DNA of 10,481 bases from JBICHM01 sp043101835 (GTDB lineage Bacteria; Planctomycetota; Phycisphaerae; Phycisphaerales; UBA1924): NCBI GenBank assembly GCA_043101835.1, contig JBICHM010000340.1, forward strand, positions 1-10,481, given 5' to 3'. Below the pieces are notes generated by a model, which made no database searches, had not been told where the DNA came from, and saw only the letters and a list, made by a program, of their open reading frames with translations. Within the stretch, counting starts at the first letter, position 1. Each line of letters starts with the position of its first letter. Positions 1 to 9,541 of the stretch are shown piece after piece. The position numbers and the translations under genes are program-made.

Positions 1-215
1 ATGGTGTCGATGCGTTCCCCGGCGATGTGGACCTCGCCGGCGTCGGGCGTGTCGAGCGCGCTGAGGAGGTGGAGCAGCGTGCTCTTGCCGCTGCCGGAGG
101 CGCCCATGACGGCGTAGAAGCCGGGCTCATCGATGGTCATATCCACGCCTCGGAGCGCGGCGACCTCGTGGCCGCCGGTGGCGTAGGACTTGTGGACATC
201 GACGCAGCGGATCAT
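1..215 (-). CDS. ABC transporter ATP-binding protein, LolD/MacB type (5' end only, partial)
   Basis: Only the first 71 codons are inside the window; the gene continues past base 1 on the minus strand. The translation starts MIRCVDVHKSYATGGHEVAA and carries a clear Walker A (P-loop) motif, GASGSGKST, at about residues 38-46, followed by LLHLLSALDTPDAGEV, the usual continuation in ATPases of the LolD/MacB/FtsE branch. These cytoplasmic subunits power lipoprotein release, efflux or similar membrane export through a partner permease. Walker B, the signature motif and the permease lie outside the window, so the substrate cannot be told. The ATG at 215-213 follows a purine-rich GGGGAG Shine-Dalgarno (220-225 on the minus strand) at short spacing. 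gcvH lies 124 bp upstream on the same strand; co-transcription is possible but not shown. The ABC ATPase call is firm, the subfamily is inference. Confidence 0.9.
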   Translation of the reverse strand, partial: MIRCVDVHKSYATGGHEVAALRGVDMTIDEPGFYAVMGASGSGKSTLLHLLSALDTPDAGEVHIAGERIDT

Positions 216-339
216 GGCTCTCCCCGAGCGGTGGCTCTCGCGCGACGGCTTCGCCGGCGGCGCGCGCCCGGATGCCGGCGATCCGGCCCGTTCGCCGGGC
301 GGCCGGCCTGTTGTTGGGGCGTGGCGGCGCCCGCTTGCG
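216..339. other. Spacer between gcvH and the ABC ATPase gene
   Basis: This 124-bp GC-rich spacer separates two minus-strand genes. It contains a short inverted repeat, CCGGAT-(7 nt)-ATCCGG at 268-286, and other GC-rich self-complementary stretches around 286-306. There is no T-run on the minus-strand transcript after the hairpin, so it is not a textbook intrinsic terminator; it could weaken readthrough from gcvH or simply be structure typical of high-GC DNA. No further gene is seen here. Confidence 0.35.
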
Positions 340-720
340 TCAGGCGCTGTACTTCTGGTCGTAGGCGCCGGCGTCCATGAGGGCTTCGACCGGGCCGGCG
401 TCGGCGACCTTGATCCTGCAGAGCCAGCCGTCGCCATAGGGGTCGGTGTTCAGGAGCGAGGGGTCGTCGGCGAGCTTCGGGTTCACTTCGACGATCTCGC
501 CGGGGGCCGCGCAGTAGACGTCGCTGGTGGCCTTGACGGACTCGACCTCGCCGACCTCGCCGCCGGCGCCGATGGTCGTGCCGACGGGCTGGATCTCGAC
601 GTAGGTGACGTCGGTGAGCTCATCGACGGCGAACTGGGTGAGGCCGAGGGTGACGGTGTCGCCGTCGAGTTTGTGCCATTCGTGGCTCTCGGTGTAGCGG
701 CGGTCTGCGGGGCTGGGCAT
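340..720 (-). CDS. gcvH: Glycine cleavage system H protein (lipoyl carrier)
   Basis: The 126-residue product has the length and sequence of GcvH, the cytoplasmic carrier that shuttles the aminomethyl group between the P, T and L proteins on a lipoyl-lysine arm during glycine breakdown. The N-terminal segment RRYTESHEWHKLDGD is typical of the family, and the lipoylation site is clear: ESVKATSDVY, with Lys63 as the modified residue. The C-terminal part (NTDPYGDGWLCRIKV) also matches. I chose the ATG at 720-718 because the family begins just before this point; the open frame extends much further upstream, but that stretch is antisense to the neighbouring gene. Shine-Dalgarno complementarity upstream is poor (GATCACC before ATG). 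gcvT, gcvP and the lipoylation enzymes are not in the window, so either they are elsewhere or GcvH also serves another lipoyl pathway. Confidence 0.96.
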   Translation of the reverse strand: MPSPADRRYTESHEWHKLDGDTVTLGLTQFAVDELTDVTYVEIQPVGTTIGAGGEVGEVESVKATSDVYCAAPGEIVEVNPKLADDPSLLNTDPYGDGWLCRIKVADAGPVEALMDAGAYDQKYSA

Positions 721-785
721 GGTGATCGGTCCGGTGGTCGTGGGTCGTGCGGTGGGAGTCGCCCGGGGCCGGGCGGAAGGCGCAG

Positions 786-791
786 ATGCTA
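786..791 (-). promoter_or_regulatory. Possible -10 element for gcvH
   Basis: On the minus strand this reads TAGCAT (4 of 6 matches to TATAAT), in a GC-rich setting about 65 bp upstream of the gcvH start. No good -35 hexamer is seen. It is proposed because other genes in the window that seem to start a transcript are also preceded by a TAnnnT hexamer. The evidence is weak. Confidence 0.25.
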
Positions 792-862
792 CCCGCCGAC
801 GCGCAGGGCGGAAAGGAAGGCGGCGCGGCGCGGGCGCACTCGATGGAGGGACGCGGGGGCTG

Positions 863-868
863 TAGAGT
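863..868 (+). promoter_or_regulatory. Possible -10 element for the TIM-barrel/cmk/plsC operon
   Basis: TAGAGT (4 of 6 to TATAAT) lies 15 bp before the ATG at 884, which would give a very short, almost leaderless 5' end. The corresponding -35 position (840-845, TCGATG) is poor. The same bases contain an in-frame TAG stop (863-865) that closes the upstream reading frame, which helps fix the start of the following gene at 884. It is a candidate only. Confidence 0.25.
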
Positions 869-883
869 GGCGCGCACACCGCC

Positions 884-1675
884 ATGCTCCTCCTCCTCTC
901 GCTCAGTGCGTATCGCAAGCAGGTCGCCTCGTCCCGGACGAAGGTGACGCTGCTGGACCTGCCGGAACATGTCCGCACGACCCATGGGCTGCAGGGCCTC
1001 GTGGTGCCGACGGACATGCTCGCCGGCTCCGACGCCAACGCGCTCGAGCGGTTCCGGACCGCGGCGGACAAGGCGGCCTGCCCGTGCCTCGTGCTGGAGG
1101 AGTCGAGCGGGCTGCGTCTGGCGAGCCGGGACGACAGCGTTTCGCAGGGGGCGGTGGAGCGACTGGATCGGGTGCTGCTTGCGGCGCAGCGGATGGGGTG
1201 CAGCAGCGTCGGGTTCGCCATCGAGGCGAACGAGACCGACCCGAACTTCGACTCGGCGGTGGAGCGTCTGAAGGGTGCCGCGACGCGCGCCGAGCGCCTC
1301 GAGATCAACCTCCTGATCCGGCCCAACAAGGGGCTGACGGAGGATCCCGATCGCGTGACGGACATCATCAAGCGCGTCGGCGGCTTCCGCCTGGGCGTGA
1401 TGCCGGACTTCGAGCAGGCGGCGGCGAGCGACGACCCGGAGGGCTATCTGCGCCGTTTGGCGCCATACGCCCCGATCGTGCTCGCGGCGACGAAGGAGTT
1501 CGACGCCAAGGGTGCGCACGAGTCGTACGACCTTGCGCCGATGTGCGAATCACTGAAGTCGATCGGTTTCGACGCCGGGCTGGCGATCGACTACCGGGGG
1601 AGCGAGGAGCCAGACGAGGGCGTCACGAAGAGCAAGGCGTACCTCGAGCCCACGATGCTCGGAGAGACGGCATGA
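884..1675 (+). CDS. Xylose-isomerase-like TIM-barrel protein (sugar phosphate isomerase/epimerase superfamily), function unknown
   Basis: The 263-residue product looks like the xylose-isomerase-like / AP-endonuclease-2 TIM-barrel superfamily. It has a first strand LLLLSLSAY (residues 2-10) and alternating strand/helix segments through GCSSVGFAI (106-113), RLEINLLIRPNKG (138-150), GGFRLGVMPDF (166-176) and GFDAGLAIDYRG (228-239). The usual metal ligands appear missing. Where members have a Glu in the 'xxiExH' strand there is Arg146 (LLIRPNKG); there is no 'HxxD' after the sixth strand (IVLAATKEF instead); and the last-strand Glu is replaced by Asp236. The protein may therefore not be a canonical metal-dependent isomerase. 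The ATG at 884 is the first start after an in-frame TAG at 863 and gives a clean first strand, although the Shine-Dalgarno is weak. It overlaps cmk by 4 nt (ATGA), so translation is probably coupled. The fold call is fairly confident; the function is unknown. Confidence 0.8.
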   Translation: MLLLLSLSAYRKQVASSRTKVTLLDLPEHVRTTHGLQGLVVPTDMLAGSDANALERFRTAADKAACPCLVLEESSGLRLASRDDSVSQGAVERLDRVLLAAQRMGCSSVGFAIEANETDPNFDSAVERLKGAATRAERLEINLLIRPNKGLTEDPDRVTDIIKRVGGFRLGVMPDFEQAAASDDPEGYLRRLAPYAPIVLAATKEFDAKGAHESYDLAPMCESLKSIGFDAGLAIDYRGSEEPDEGVTKSKAYLEPTMLGETA

Positions 1676-2415
1676 CGGGTGTCGGCGGCGCCGAGTCGGG
1701 GATTCTGCCGGCGAGCGAGCCGATGATCGTCACGATCGACGGTCCGGCGGGGACGGGGAAATCCACCGTCGCGCGGGAACTGGCGATCCGGCTGGGTCTG
1801 GAGTTTCTCGACACGGGGGCGATGTACCGCGCGGCGGCGGCGATCGCGCTCGACCGGGGCATCGCGCTCGATGATGAACAGGGCGTTGCGCGCGCTGCGC
1901 TCGAGGCGGATCTGCACTTCGACTGGTCGACGGACCCGCCGGCGCTGATGGCGTTCTGGGTTCCGATCGTCGATCGGCTGCGCCAGCCCGATGTGTCGCG
2001 CGCGGTCTCGCCGGTGGCGAGCCTGCCGGCCGTGCGGGACGTGATGGTGCGCCGCCAGCGGGTGATCGGACAGCAGCATCCGCGCCTGGTGACGGAGGGG
2101 CGCGACCAGGGGTCAGTCGTCTTTCCGCAGGCGGAGGTGAAGATCTACCTCGACGCGTCGCGCGGGGTGCGCGCCAGGCGCCGGTACGAACAGTTGCAGG
2201 AGTCGGGCATTGCGGCGTCGATGGACAGCGTCGAGCACGAGCTTGCGGACCGTGACCATCGCGACTCGACGCGCGCGGTGGGGCCGCTGATCTGTCCGGA
2301 GGATGCGATGCTCGTCGACACGACGGACATGGACTTCGGCGAGGTGGTGGACACGCTGGAGTCGATTGTGCGCGAGCGGGTGGCGAGTCGCGCGGGCGCG
2401 GGGGCGCGCGCGTGA
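1672..2415 (+). CDS. cmk: Cytidylate kinase
   Basis: The 247-residue product phosphorylates CMP and dCMP to the diphosphates with ATP, in the cytoplasm. It carries the P-loop GPAGTGKST (24-32), the LDTGAMYR motif (47-53) that includes the CMP-binding Arg, the EGRDQGSVVFP motif (142-152), KIYLDAS (157-163) and the lid segment ADRDHRDSTRAVGP (about 192-205), all in the order of bacterial CMP kinases. Length is slightly above the usual 220-230 because of about 17 extra N-terminal residues. In the CMP-binding insert the common GxDV segment is replaced by VPIVDRLRQPDV (98-108), keeping the Arg of the 'IR' motif. The ATG at 1672 is preceded by GGAG (1661-1664) at good spacing and overlaps the stop of the upstream gene. 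A shorter start at 1723 is possible but has no clear ribosome site. It overlaps the downstream plsC by 4 nt. Confidence 0.96.
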   Translation: MTGVGGAESGILPASEPMIVTIDGPAGTGKSTVARELAIRLGLEFLDTGAMYRAAAAIALDRGIALDDEQGVARAALEADLHFDWSTDPPALMAFWVPIVDRLRQPDVSRAVSPVASLPAVRDVMVRRQRVIGQQHPRLVTEGRDQGSVVFPQAEVKIYLDASRGVRARRRYEQLQESGIAASMDSVEHELADRDHRDSTRAVGPLICPEDAMLVDTTDMDFGEVVDTLESIVRERVASRAGAGARA

Positions 2416-3113
2416 GCAAGGGCGAGTATCGCTACGCCGAGCGCGGGCTCGGGCAGCGCATCGTCTACCGGACCTGCCGGGCGATCGCCTTCGTCTTTCT
2501 GAAGGTGTGCTTCCGATTCCGGCGGCGCGGGCTTGAGAAGCTGCCGAAGACGGGGGCGTACCTGCTGGTCGCGAACCACCAGTCGTACCTCGATCCGCCG
2601 ATCGTCGGCTGCTGCGTGCATAACAGGCAGTTCGTGCCGATGGCGCGGATCGGGCTCTTCGACGGCAAGCTGTTCGGGGCGCTCATCCGGGCGCTCAACT
2701 CGATCCCCGTCGATTCGAGCAAGGGCGACACCGGCGCGATGCGCAAGACGCTCGCGGCGCTCGAGCAGGGTTTTCCAGTGTGCGTCTTCCCCGAGGGGGC
2801 GCGGTCGCCGGACGGGGCGATCCACGAGTTCAAGCGCGGGGCCGCGCTGATCCTGAAGCGCTCGAAGTGTCCGGTGGTGCCGGTGGCGATCGAGGGGGCG
2901 TACGACGCTTGGCCGCGCCACGCGAAGCGGCCGCGCGTGTTCCGGCACCGCGTCGAGGTGCTGATTGGGGAGCCGATCGCGCACGAGGACCTCGGCGACG
3001 AGCCGCTGGCGACGATGGAGCGGGCGGTGCGGGATCTGCACGCTTCACTGCGCGAGACAATGGGCAAGACCCCGCTGGTGGCCCCAGATTCGCCGGCGGC
3101 GGATGAGGGGTAA
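2412..3113 (+). CDS. plsC: 1-acyl-sn-glycerol-3-phosphate acyltransferase (PlsC family)
   Basis: The 233-residue product belongs to the LPLAT family, which adds the second acyl chain to lysophosphatidic acid at the inner face of the cytoplasmic membrane, giving phosphatidic acid. The catalytic NHxxxxD motif is NHQSYLD (55-61, His56 and Asp61), the substrate-binding motif is FPEGARS (126-132), and VPVAIEG (156-162) matches the fourth conserved block. A hydrophobic stretch at about residues 23-33 (RAIAFVFLKVC) is a likely membrane association segment. Translation starts at GTG, overlapping the TGA of cmk (GTGA). No good Shine-Dalgarno is present, so initiation probably depends on ribosomes finishing cmk. 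The pairing of cmk with plsC is common in bacteria and makes sense because CTP is consumed in the next lipid step. The exact acyl acceptor is inferred from the family. Confidence 0.93.
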   Translation: MSKGEYRYAERGLGQRIVYRTCRAIAFVFLKVCFRFRRRGLEKLPKTGAYLLVANHQSYLDPPIVGCCVHNRQFVPMARIGLFDGKLFGALIRALNSIPVDSSKGDTGAMRKTLAALEQGFPVCVFPEGARSPDGAIHEFKRGAALILKRSKCPVVPVAIEGAYDAWPRHAKRPRVFRHRVEVLIGEPIAHEDLGDEPLATMERAVRDLHASLRETMGKTPLVAPDSPAADEG

Positions 3114-3236
3114 AGGGGGGGCTGCGCCGCGACGCCGACGGGCGCCGGTGATCGGGACAGGCATCGCCGCTATGCTTGCCGCCCCGCTTTCCGAGCGGGC
3201 GAACCCTGAACCAGAGATCTCGCGAGGAGTCACGCC
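3114..3236 (+). promoter_or_regulatory. plsC-ndk intergenic region: possible ndk promoter and leader hairpin
   Basis: The 123-bp gap contains a TATGCT hexamer (3171-3176; 4 of 6 to TATAAT) that could be a -10 for ndk, with no convincing -35. Just after it is an inverted repeat CCCGCT-TTCCG-AGCGGG (3183-3199; 6-bp stem, 5-nt loop). Without a following T-run the hairpin is either a weak end for the upstream operon or structure at the 5' end of the ndk message. A strong Shine-Dalgarno, GAGGAG (3224-3229), precedes the ndk ATG by 7 nt. Confidence 0.35.
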
Positions 3237-3707
3237 ATGGAGACGACGCTCATCATTCTGAAGCCCGACGCCGTGCAGCGTGGGCTCATGGGTCGCATTC
3301 TCACCCGCTTCGAAGAGAAGGGGCTGCAGATCGTCGGCGCGAAGATGATCAAGATCAGCCAGCACATGGCGGAGCGCCATTACGAGAGCCACAAGGGCAA
3401 GCCCTTCTACGACGGGCTGGTGGCGTTCATGACCTCGTCGCCGGTGCTCGTGCTGGCGGTGCGGGGCGTCGGCGCGATCGCGGTGAGCCGCAAGATGATG
3501 GGCGCGACCTTTGGTTCGAAGGCCGAGGGTGGGACGATCCGCGGCGATTTCGGCGTGTCGAACTCGTTCAACCTGATCCACGGCTCCGACAGCCCCGAGG
3601 CGGCGGAGCGTGAGCTCGGGATCTTCTTCAACGAGGGTGAGATTCTCGACTACGAGCGCCCCGGCGACGCGTGGGTGTACGACATGGCCGGCGGCGCGCC
3701 GGAGTGA
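3237..3707 (+). CDS. ndk: Nucleoside diphosphate kinase
   Basis: The 156-residue product exchanges the terminal phosphate between nucleoside triphosphates and diphosphates through a phosphohistidine in the cytoplasm. The active-site motif is NLIHGSDS (112-119) with catalytic His115. The other conserved nucleotide-site residues are visible at expected spacing: Lys9 (ILKPD), Tyr49, Arg85 (SRKMMG), Thr91, Arg102 (TIRGDFG) and Asn112. The loop after MMGAT reads FGSKAEGGT in place of the common NPxxAxPGT, same length. The C-terminus (DYERPGDAWVYD) is family-typical with a few extra residues. The ATG at 3237 has a strong Shine-Dalgarno (GAGGAG, 3224-3229). With cmk two genes upstream, it would complete CMP to CTP. 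Its stop codon is only 3 nt from the stop of the convergent ctaA gene. Confidence 0.98.
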   Translation: METTLIILKPDAVQRGLMGRILTRFEEKGLQIVGAKMIKISQHMAERHYESHKGKPFYDGLVAFMTSSPVLVLAVRGVGAIAVSRKMMGATFGSKAEGGTIRGDFGVSNSFNLIHGSDSPEAAERELGIFFNEGEILDYERPGDAWVYDMAGGAPE

Positions 3708-3710
3708 TCG

Positions 3711-5009
3711 TCAGTCGCGCGGCAAGCGTCCCGCGGGGACGAGCCGGCACGACCACAGCGCCAGCTGCACGCTGACGATAAAGAGGATCGCGCCCACCGC
3801 CTGGTGGGCCGTGGCGAAGACGAGGTTCCACGTGCTGGGGCCGTCGGCGCTGTCGTCCTGCATGACGACGAGCAGGGCGACGAGCCCGAGCGCCATCTGC
3901 AGCACCACTGTGTGGATGTTCGCCTTGCCGAAGATGCGCAGCGGGGCGACGTCGCGGTGCAGCACGCTGGCGCGGAAGCCGGCGGCGACGATGCACGCCG
4001 TCACGACAATGCTCCAGACGAGGTGGCTGATCAGGGCGTGCAACTGCAGGTCGTAGTGGCGGACTGCGGCGCCGAAGCCGATCTGCACGAGCAGCGCGAC
4101 TGCGGCGAAGGGGGCGGCGGCGCGGAGAAAGTTGTCGGGCCTGGCGCCGTCACGCATTCCCTCGGCCCAGCGGGCGGAGAGGACGGCGGCGAGGGCGCCG
4201 AGCATGGCGACGAACATCTGGCCGGTGACGCCGTGGATCATGGCGAGCGTGGTGGCGCTGGCGGTGACGCGCACGCCGCCGAGGATGCCCTGCCCGCAGA
4301 CCCAGAGGAAGATGAGGCTGACGAACCCCTTCACCCAGAGGCGCCGGTCGGTGGCGAGGGTGTAGGCGGTGAGGGCCATGGTGGTGAGGCCGATGAGTGC
4401 GCCGAAGAGGCGGTGGGCGTGTTCGAGGTAGACGCCGCCGGTCATCCGGCTCAGCGGGTAGAGGAACATGTTGCTGCCGAAGGTGGCGGGCCAGTCGGGG
4501 ACCGCGAGGCCTTCTTCTGCACTGGTGACGAGCCCGCCCTTGATGAGCAGCAGGAACGCGCCGGCGCCGGTGACGACGGCGAGGCGGAATGCCCAGGCGC
4601 GCGGGGACCTATCGCGCCCGCAGGGCCCGGTCTTGGCGCCGAGGAAGCCGAAGATGGCGCCGGAGATCGCGCCGAAGGCAAGCCATCCGGCGACGAACCC
4701 GGCGAGGGTGGCGGTCGGAGGCTGCTCGCCTCGGAAGAAGTCGGCCTTGAGCGAGCCGAGGACCAGCAGGTTCACGACGGCGAGGATGAGGCCGGCCAGG
4801 GCGCCGGCGCTCACGCCACGGGCGCGCCCGGCGAGCAGGCACGCGCCCGCGTGAATCATCAGGAGGAGCCCGGCGAGGGCGGGCGCCGGGACGAGGTCGC
4901 CCGGCAGGCGGAGGATGTAGCCGATCGACCACATCGCCACGGCGCCGGCGAAGGCGAAGGTGAGCGCCGGGCCGATGAGGGGGTCGCGTGGGGTGGCGTC
5001 GGTGGTCAT
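3711..5009 (-). CDS. ctaA: Heme A synthase (COX15/CtaA family) with an N-terminal four-helix extension
   Basis: The 432-residue integral membrane protein oxidises heme O to heme A for aa3/caa3-type oxidases. The CtaA core spans about 141-420 with eight predicted membrane helices: GGLVTSAEEGLAVPDWP (158-174), the EHAHR motif (196-200; Glu196, His199), GILGGVRV (241-248), IHGVTGQ (258-264; His259), LHALISHLVWS (323-333; His329) and AHQAVG (401-406; His402). The four spaced His match the heme ligands of the family. Before the core, residues about 14-125 form four further hydrophobic helices not found in short bacterial CtaA, giving about twelve in total. The ATG at 5009 has AGGGAG (minus strand, 5017-5022) upstream. 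The gene is divergent from the act operon, which fits a shared respiratory role, and it converges on ndk with a 3-nt gap. Confidence 0.93.
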   Translation of the reverse strand: MTTDATPRDPLIGPALTFAFAGAVAMWSIGYILRLPGDLVPAPALAGLLLMIHAGACLLAGRARGVSAGALAGLILAVVNLLVLGSLKADFFRGEQPPTATLAGFVAGWLAFGAISGAIFGFLGAKTGPCGRDRSPRAWAFRLAVVTGAGAFLLLIKGGLVTSAEEGLAVPDWPATFGSNMFLYPLSRMTGGVYLEHAHRLFGALIGLTTMALTAYTLATDRRLWVKGFVSLIFLWVCGQGILGGVRVTASATTLAMIHGVTGQMFVAMLGALAAVLSARWAEGMRDGARPDNFLRAAAPFAAVALLVQIGFGAAVRHYDLQLHALISHLVWSIVVTACIVAAGFRASVLHRDVAPLRIFGKANIHTVVLQMALGLVALLVVMQDDSADGPSTWNLVFATAHQAVGAILFIVSVQLALWSCRLVPAGRLPRD

Positions 5010-5322
5010 CGTGGCTCCCTGCGCGGCGCCGGAACTGGCGAGGCGCGAGTGGGGAAACTGCGGGAAGTACTTGAGACTGTTTCTCGATTGCCGCCGGCGG
5101 GGTCTGGTGCTGTTGACAGGTGGCGTCCGCCGTAATTACTACTGTCTCACAGCAAAGGACCGCTCCGTTCGCCATTCTTCCCGGTTGGCGGGCGTCCGGC
5201 CACCGAACATCGCGCTTCCAGCGGGGTTCAAGATCGGTGGGCCGAGGCGTCGGACGCCGGGTGCTTGTATCTGTTTCCCGCGCCTCGTGGCGCGCCTCGT
5301 GCGCGCGTGGGAGTTTGCCCCG
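5010..5322. promoter_or_regulatory. Divergent control region between ctaA and the act operon
   Basis: This 313-bp stretch has no credible gene; open frames through it look like shadows or unused extensions of actA. It carries the clearest promoter-like element in the window: a perfect TTGACA at 5113-5118, followed at 18 bp by TACTAC (5137-5142) or at 21 bp by TACTGT (5140-5145), pointing toward actA. The latter hexamers sit in a notably AT-rich patch for this DNA (5131-5155), which also includes CTGT-CTC-ACAG (5142-5152), a small dyad. The leader to the actA start would be about 170 nt. No matching minus-strand promoter for ctaA was found, though the same AT-rich patch could serve both directions. 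Near actA there is a tandem 11-nt repeat, listed separately. Confidence 0.45.
5279..5301 (+). repeat. Tandem 11-nt direct repeat upstream of actA
   Basis: CGCGCCTCGTG occurs at 5279-5289 and again at 5291-5301, separated by one base (12-nt period), shortly before the actA Shine-Dalgarno (GGGAG, 5309-5313). It could be a binding site with one-turn spacing or chance low complexity in GC-rich DNA. There are only two copies. Confidence 0.5.
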
Positions 5323-6045
5323 GTGACACCGTTCTTTCCGAAGTGGACCAACCTCGTTCCGACCGCGCTCGTTGCGGGCGCGACGGGCGGGTTGATCACC
5401 GTCATCGCGATCGTGTGGTACTACTTCACGCCGTCGTACTGGGAGGTCGGGTACATGCCCGATCAGCCCATCGCGTACAACCACCAGTTGCACGCGGGGA
5501 CGCTCGGCATCGACTGCCGGTACTGTCACAGCGACGTTGAGGATTCAAAGCACGCGAACGTGCCGTCGCCGAATGTGTGCATGAACTGCCACACGGTGAC
5601 GGACGACAAGAGCGGCTACCTCGCGAAGGCGATGACGCAGGACGGCACGAGCGCATCGCCGCACTGGCAGAGCGCGGACCTGTCGCGTCTGCGGGCGTCG
5701 TACCAGTCGGCCGATGCGATCGAGTGGGACCGCATCCACAAGCTTCCCGACTACGCGCACTTTCAGCACGCGGCGCACATCAACGCCGGCGTGTCGTGCT
5801 ACTCGTGCCACAGCCGCATCGACCAGATGCCGGTGGTGTACCAGTCGCAGCCGCTGTCGATGGGCTGGTGCCTCGAGTGCCACCGGGCGCCGGAGAATCA
5901 CCTGGTCGACACGACGCAGGTCCGCGTGACGGATCTGGCGAGCGTCGAGCGCCTGCTGAGCCAGCCTGACTACGCCCAGACGACCGGCCTCGAGCTGGCG
6001 TCGAAGGTGAACCCCCCGGAGAACTGCGGCGCCTGCCACTACTGA
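5323..6045 (+). CDS. actA: Alternative complex III subunit A, membrane-anchored pentaheme cytochrome c
   Basis: The 240-residue product has exactly five c-type heme sites, CxxCH: CRYCH (65-69), CMNCH (86-90), CYSCH (159-163), CLECH (183-187) and CGACH (235-239, almost at the C-terminus). A single N-terminal membrane anchor (about 11-35, VPTALVAGATGGLITVIAIV) follows a short FFPKWTN segment typical of ActA. The hemes would face the periplasm and accept electrons from ActB for delivery to a monoheme cytochrome or the oxidase. The start is taken as GTG 5323, preceded by GGGAG (5309-5313) at 9-nt spacing; this places the FPKWTN segment at the N-terminus as in relatives. The open frame runs further upstream, to 4960 or beyond, but that overlaps ctaA and has no family similarity. 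It is the first gene of the act operon. Confidence 0.93.
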   Translation: MTPFFPKWTNLVPTALVAGATGGLITVIAIVWYYFTPSYWEVGYMPDQPIAYNHQLHAGTLGIDCRYCHSDVEDSKHANVPSPNVCMNCHTVTDDKSGYLAKAMTQDGTSASPHWQSADLSRLRASYQSADAIEWDRIHKLPDYAHFQHAAHINAGVSCYSCHSRIDQMPVVYQSQPLSMGWCLECHRAPENHLVDTTQVRVTDLASVERLLSQPDYAQTTGLELASKVNPPENCGACHY

Positions 6046-6087
6046 TGGCGCACGCGTCTCCCTTTCCTCCGCAATCCGCCAATCGCG

Positions 6088-6106
6088 GGCGTCGCCGGGC
6101 GACGCC
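6088..6106 (+). other. Strong GC hairpin in the actA-actB spacer
   Basis: GGCGTCG-CCGGG-CGACGCC forms a perfect 7-bp stem with a 5-nt loop (formally a 9+1+9 palindrome). It ends 15 nt before the actB ATG and directly abuts the weak purine-rich ribosome site (AGAGAA, 6108-6113). No T-run follows, so it is not a standard terminator. It may protect the 3' end of an actA fragment, or tune how much actB is translated relative to actA. Confidence 0.55.
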
Positions 6107-6121
6107 GAGAGAACACCAGCG

Positions 6122-9537
<3,416 letters not shown>

Positions 9538-9541
<4 letters not shown>

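Noticed and set aside
268..286. CCGGAT/ATCCGG hairpin as an intrinsic terminator after gcvH
   Set aside because: The stem is only 6 bp and there is no following T-run on the transcript, so I list it only as spacer content.
721..1371. N-terminal extension of the gcvH frame
   Set aside because: It is Arg/Ser-rich, antisense to the TIM-barrel gene, and GcvH proteins normally begin at about the MPSPADRRYT segment.
190..1671. Very long open frame on the plus strand leading into cmk
   Set aside because: The part before 1672 is antisense to gcvH and out of frame with the TIM-barrel gene, has a low-complexity Gly/Arg/Ala-rich translation, and carries no family signal. Only the cmk part is real.
3804..5135. 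443-codon open frame antisense to ctaA
   Set aside because: It is Gly/Glu/Ala-rich with no domain, while the minus strand gives a membrane protein with all heme A synthase motifs.
4960..5322. Upstream extension of the actA frame
   Set aside because: It overlaps ctaA, has no similarity to the ActA N-terminus, and the GTG at 5323 has a good ribosome site and the family-typical start of the protein.
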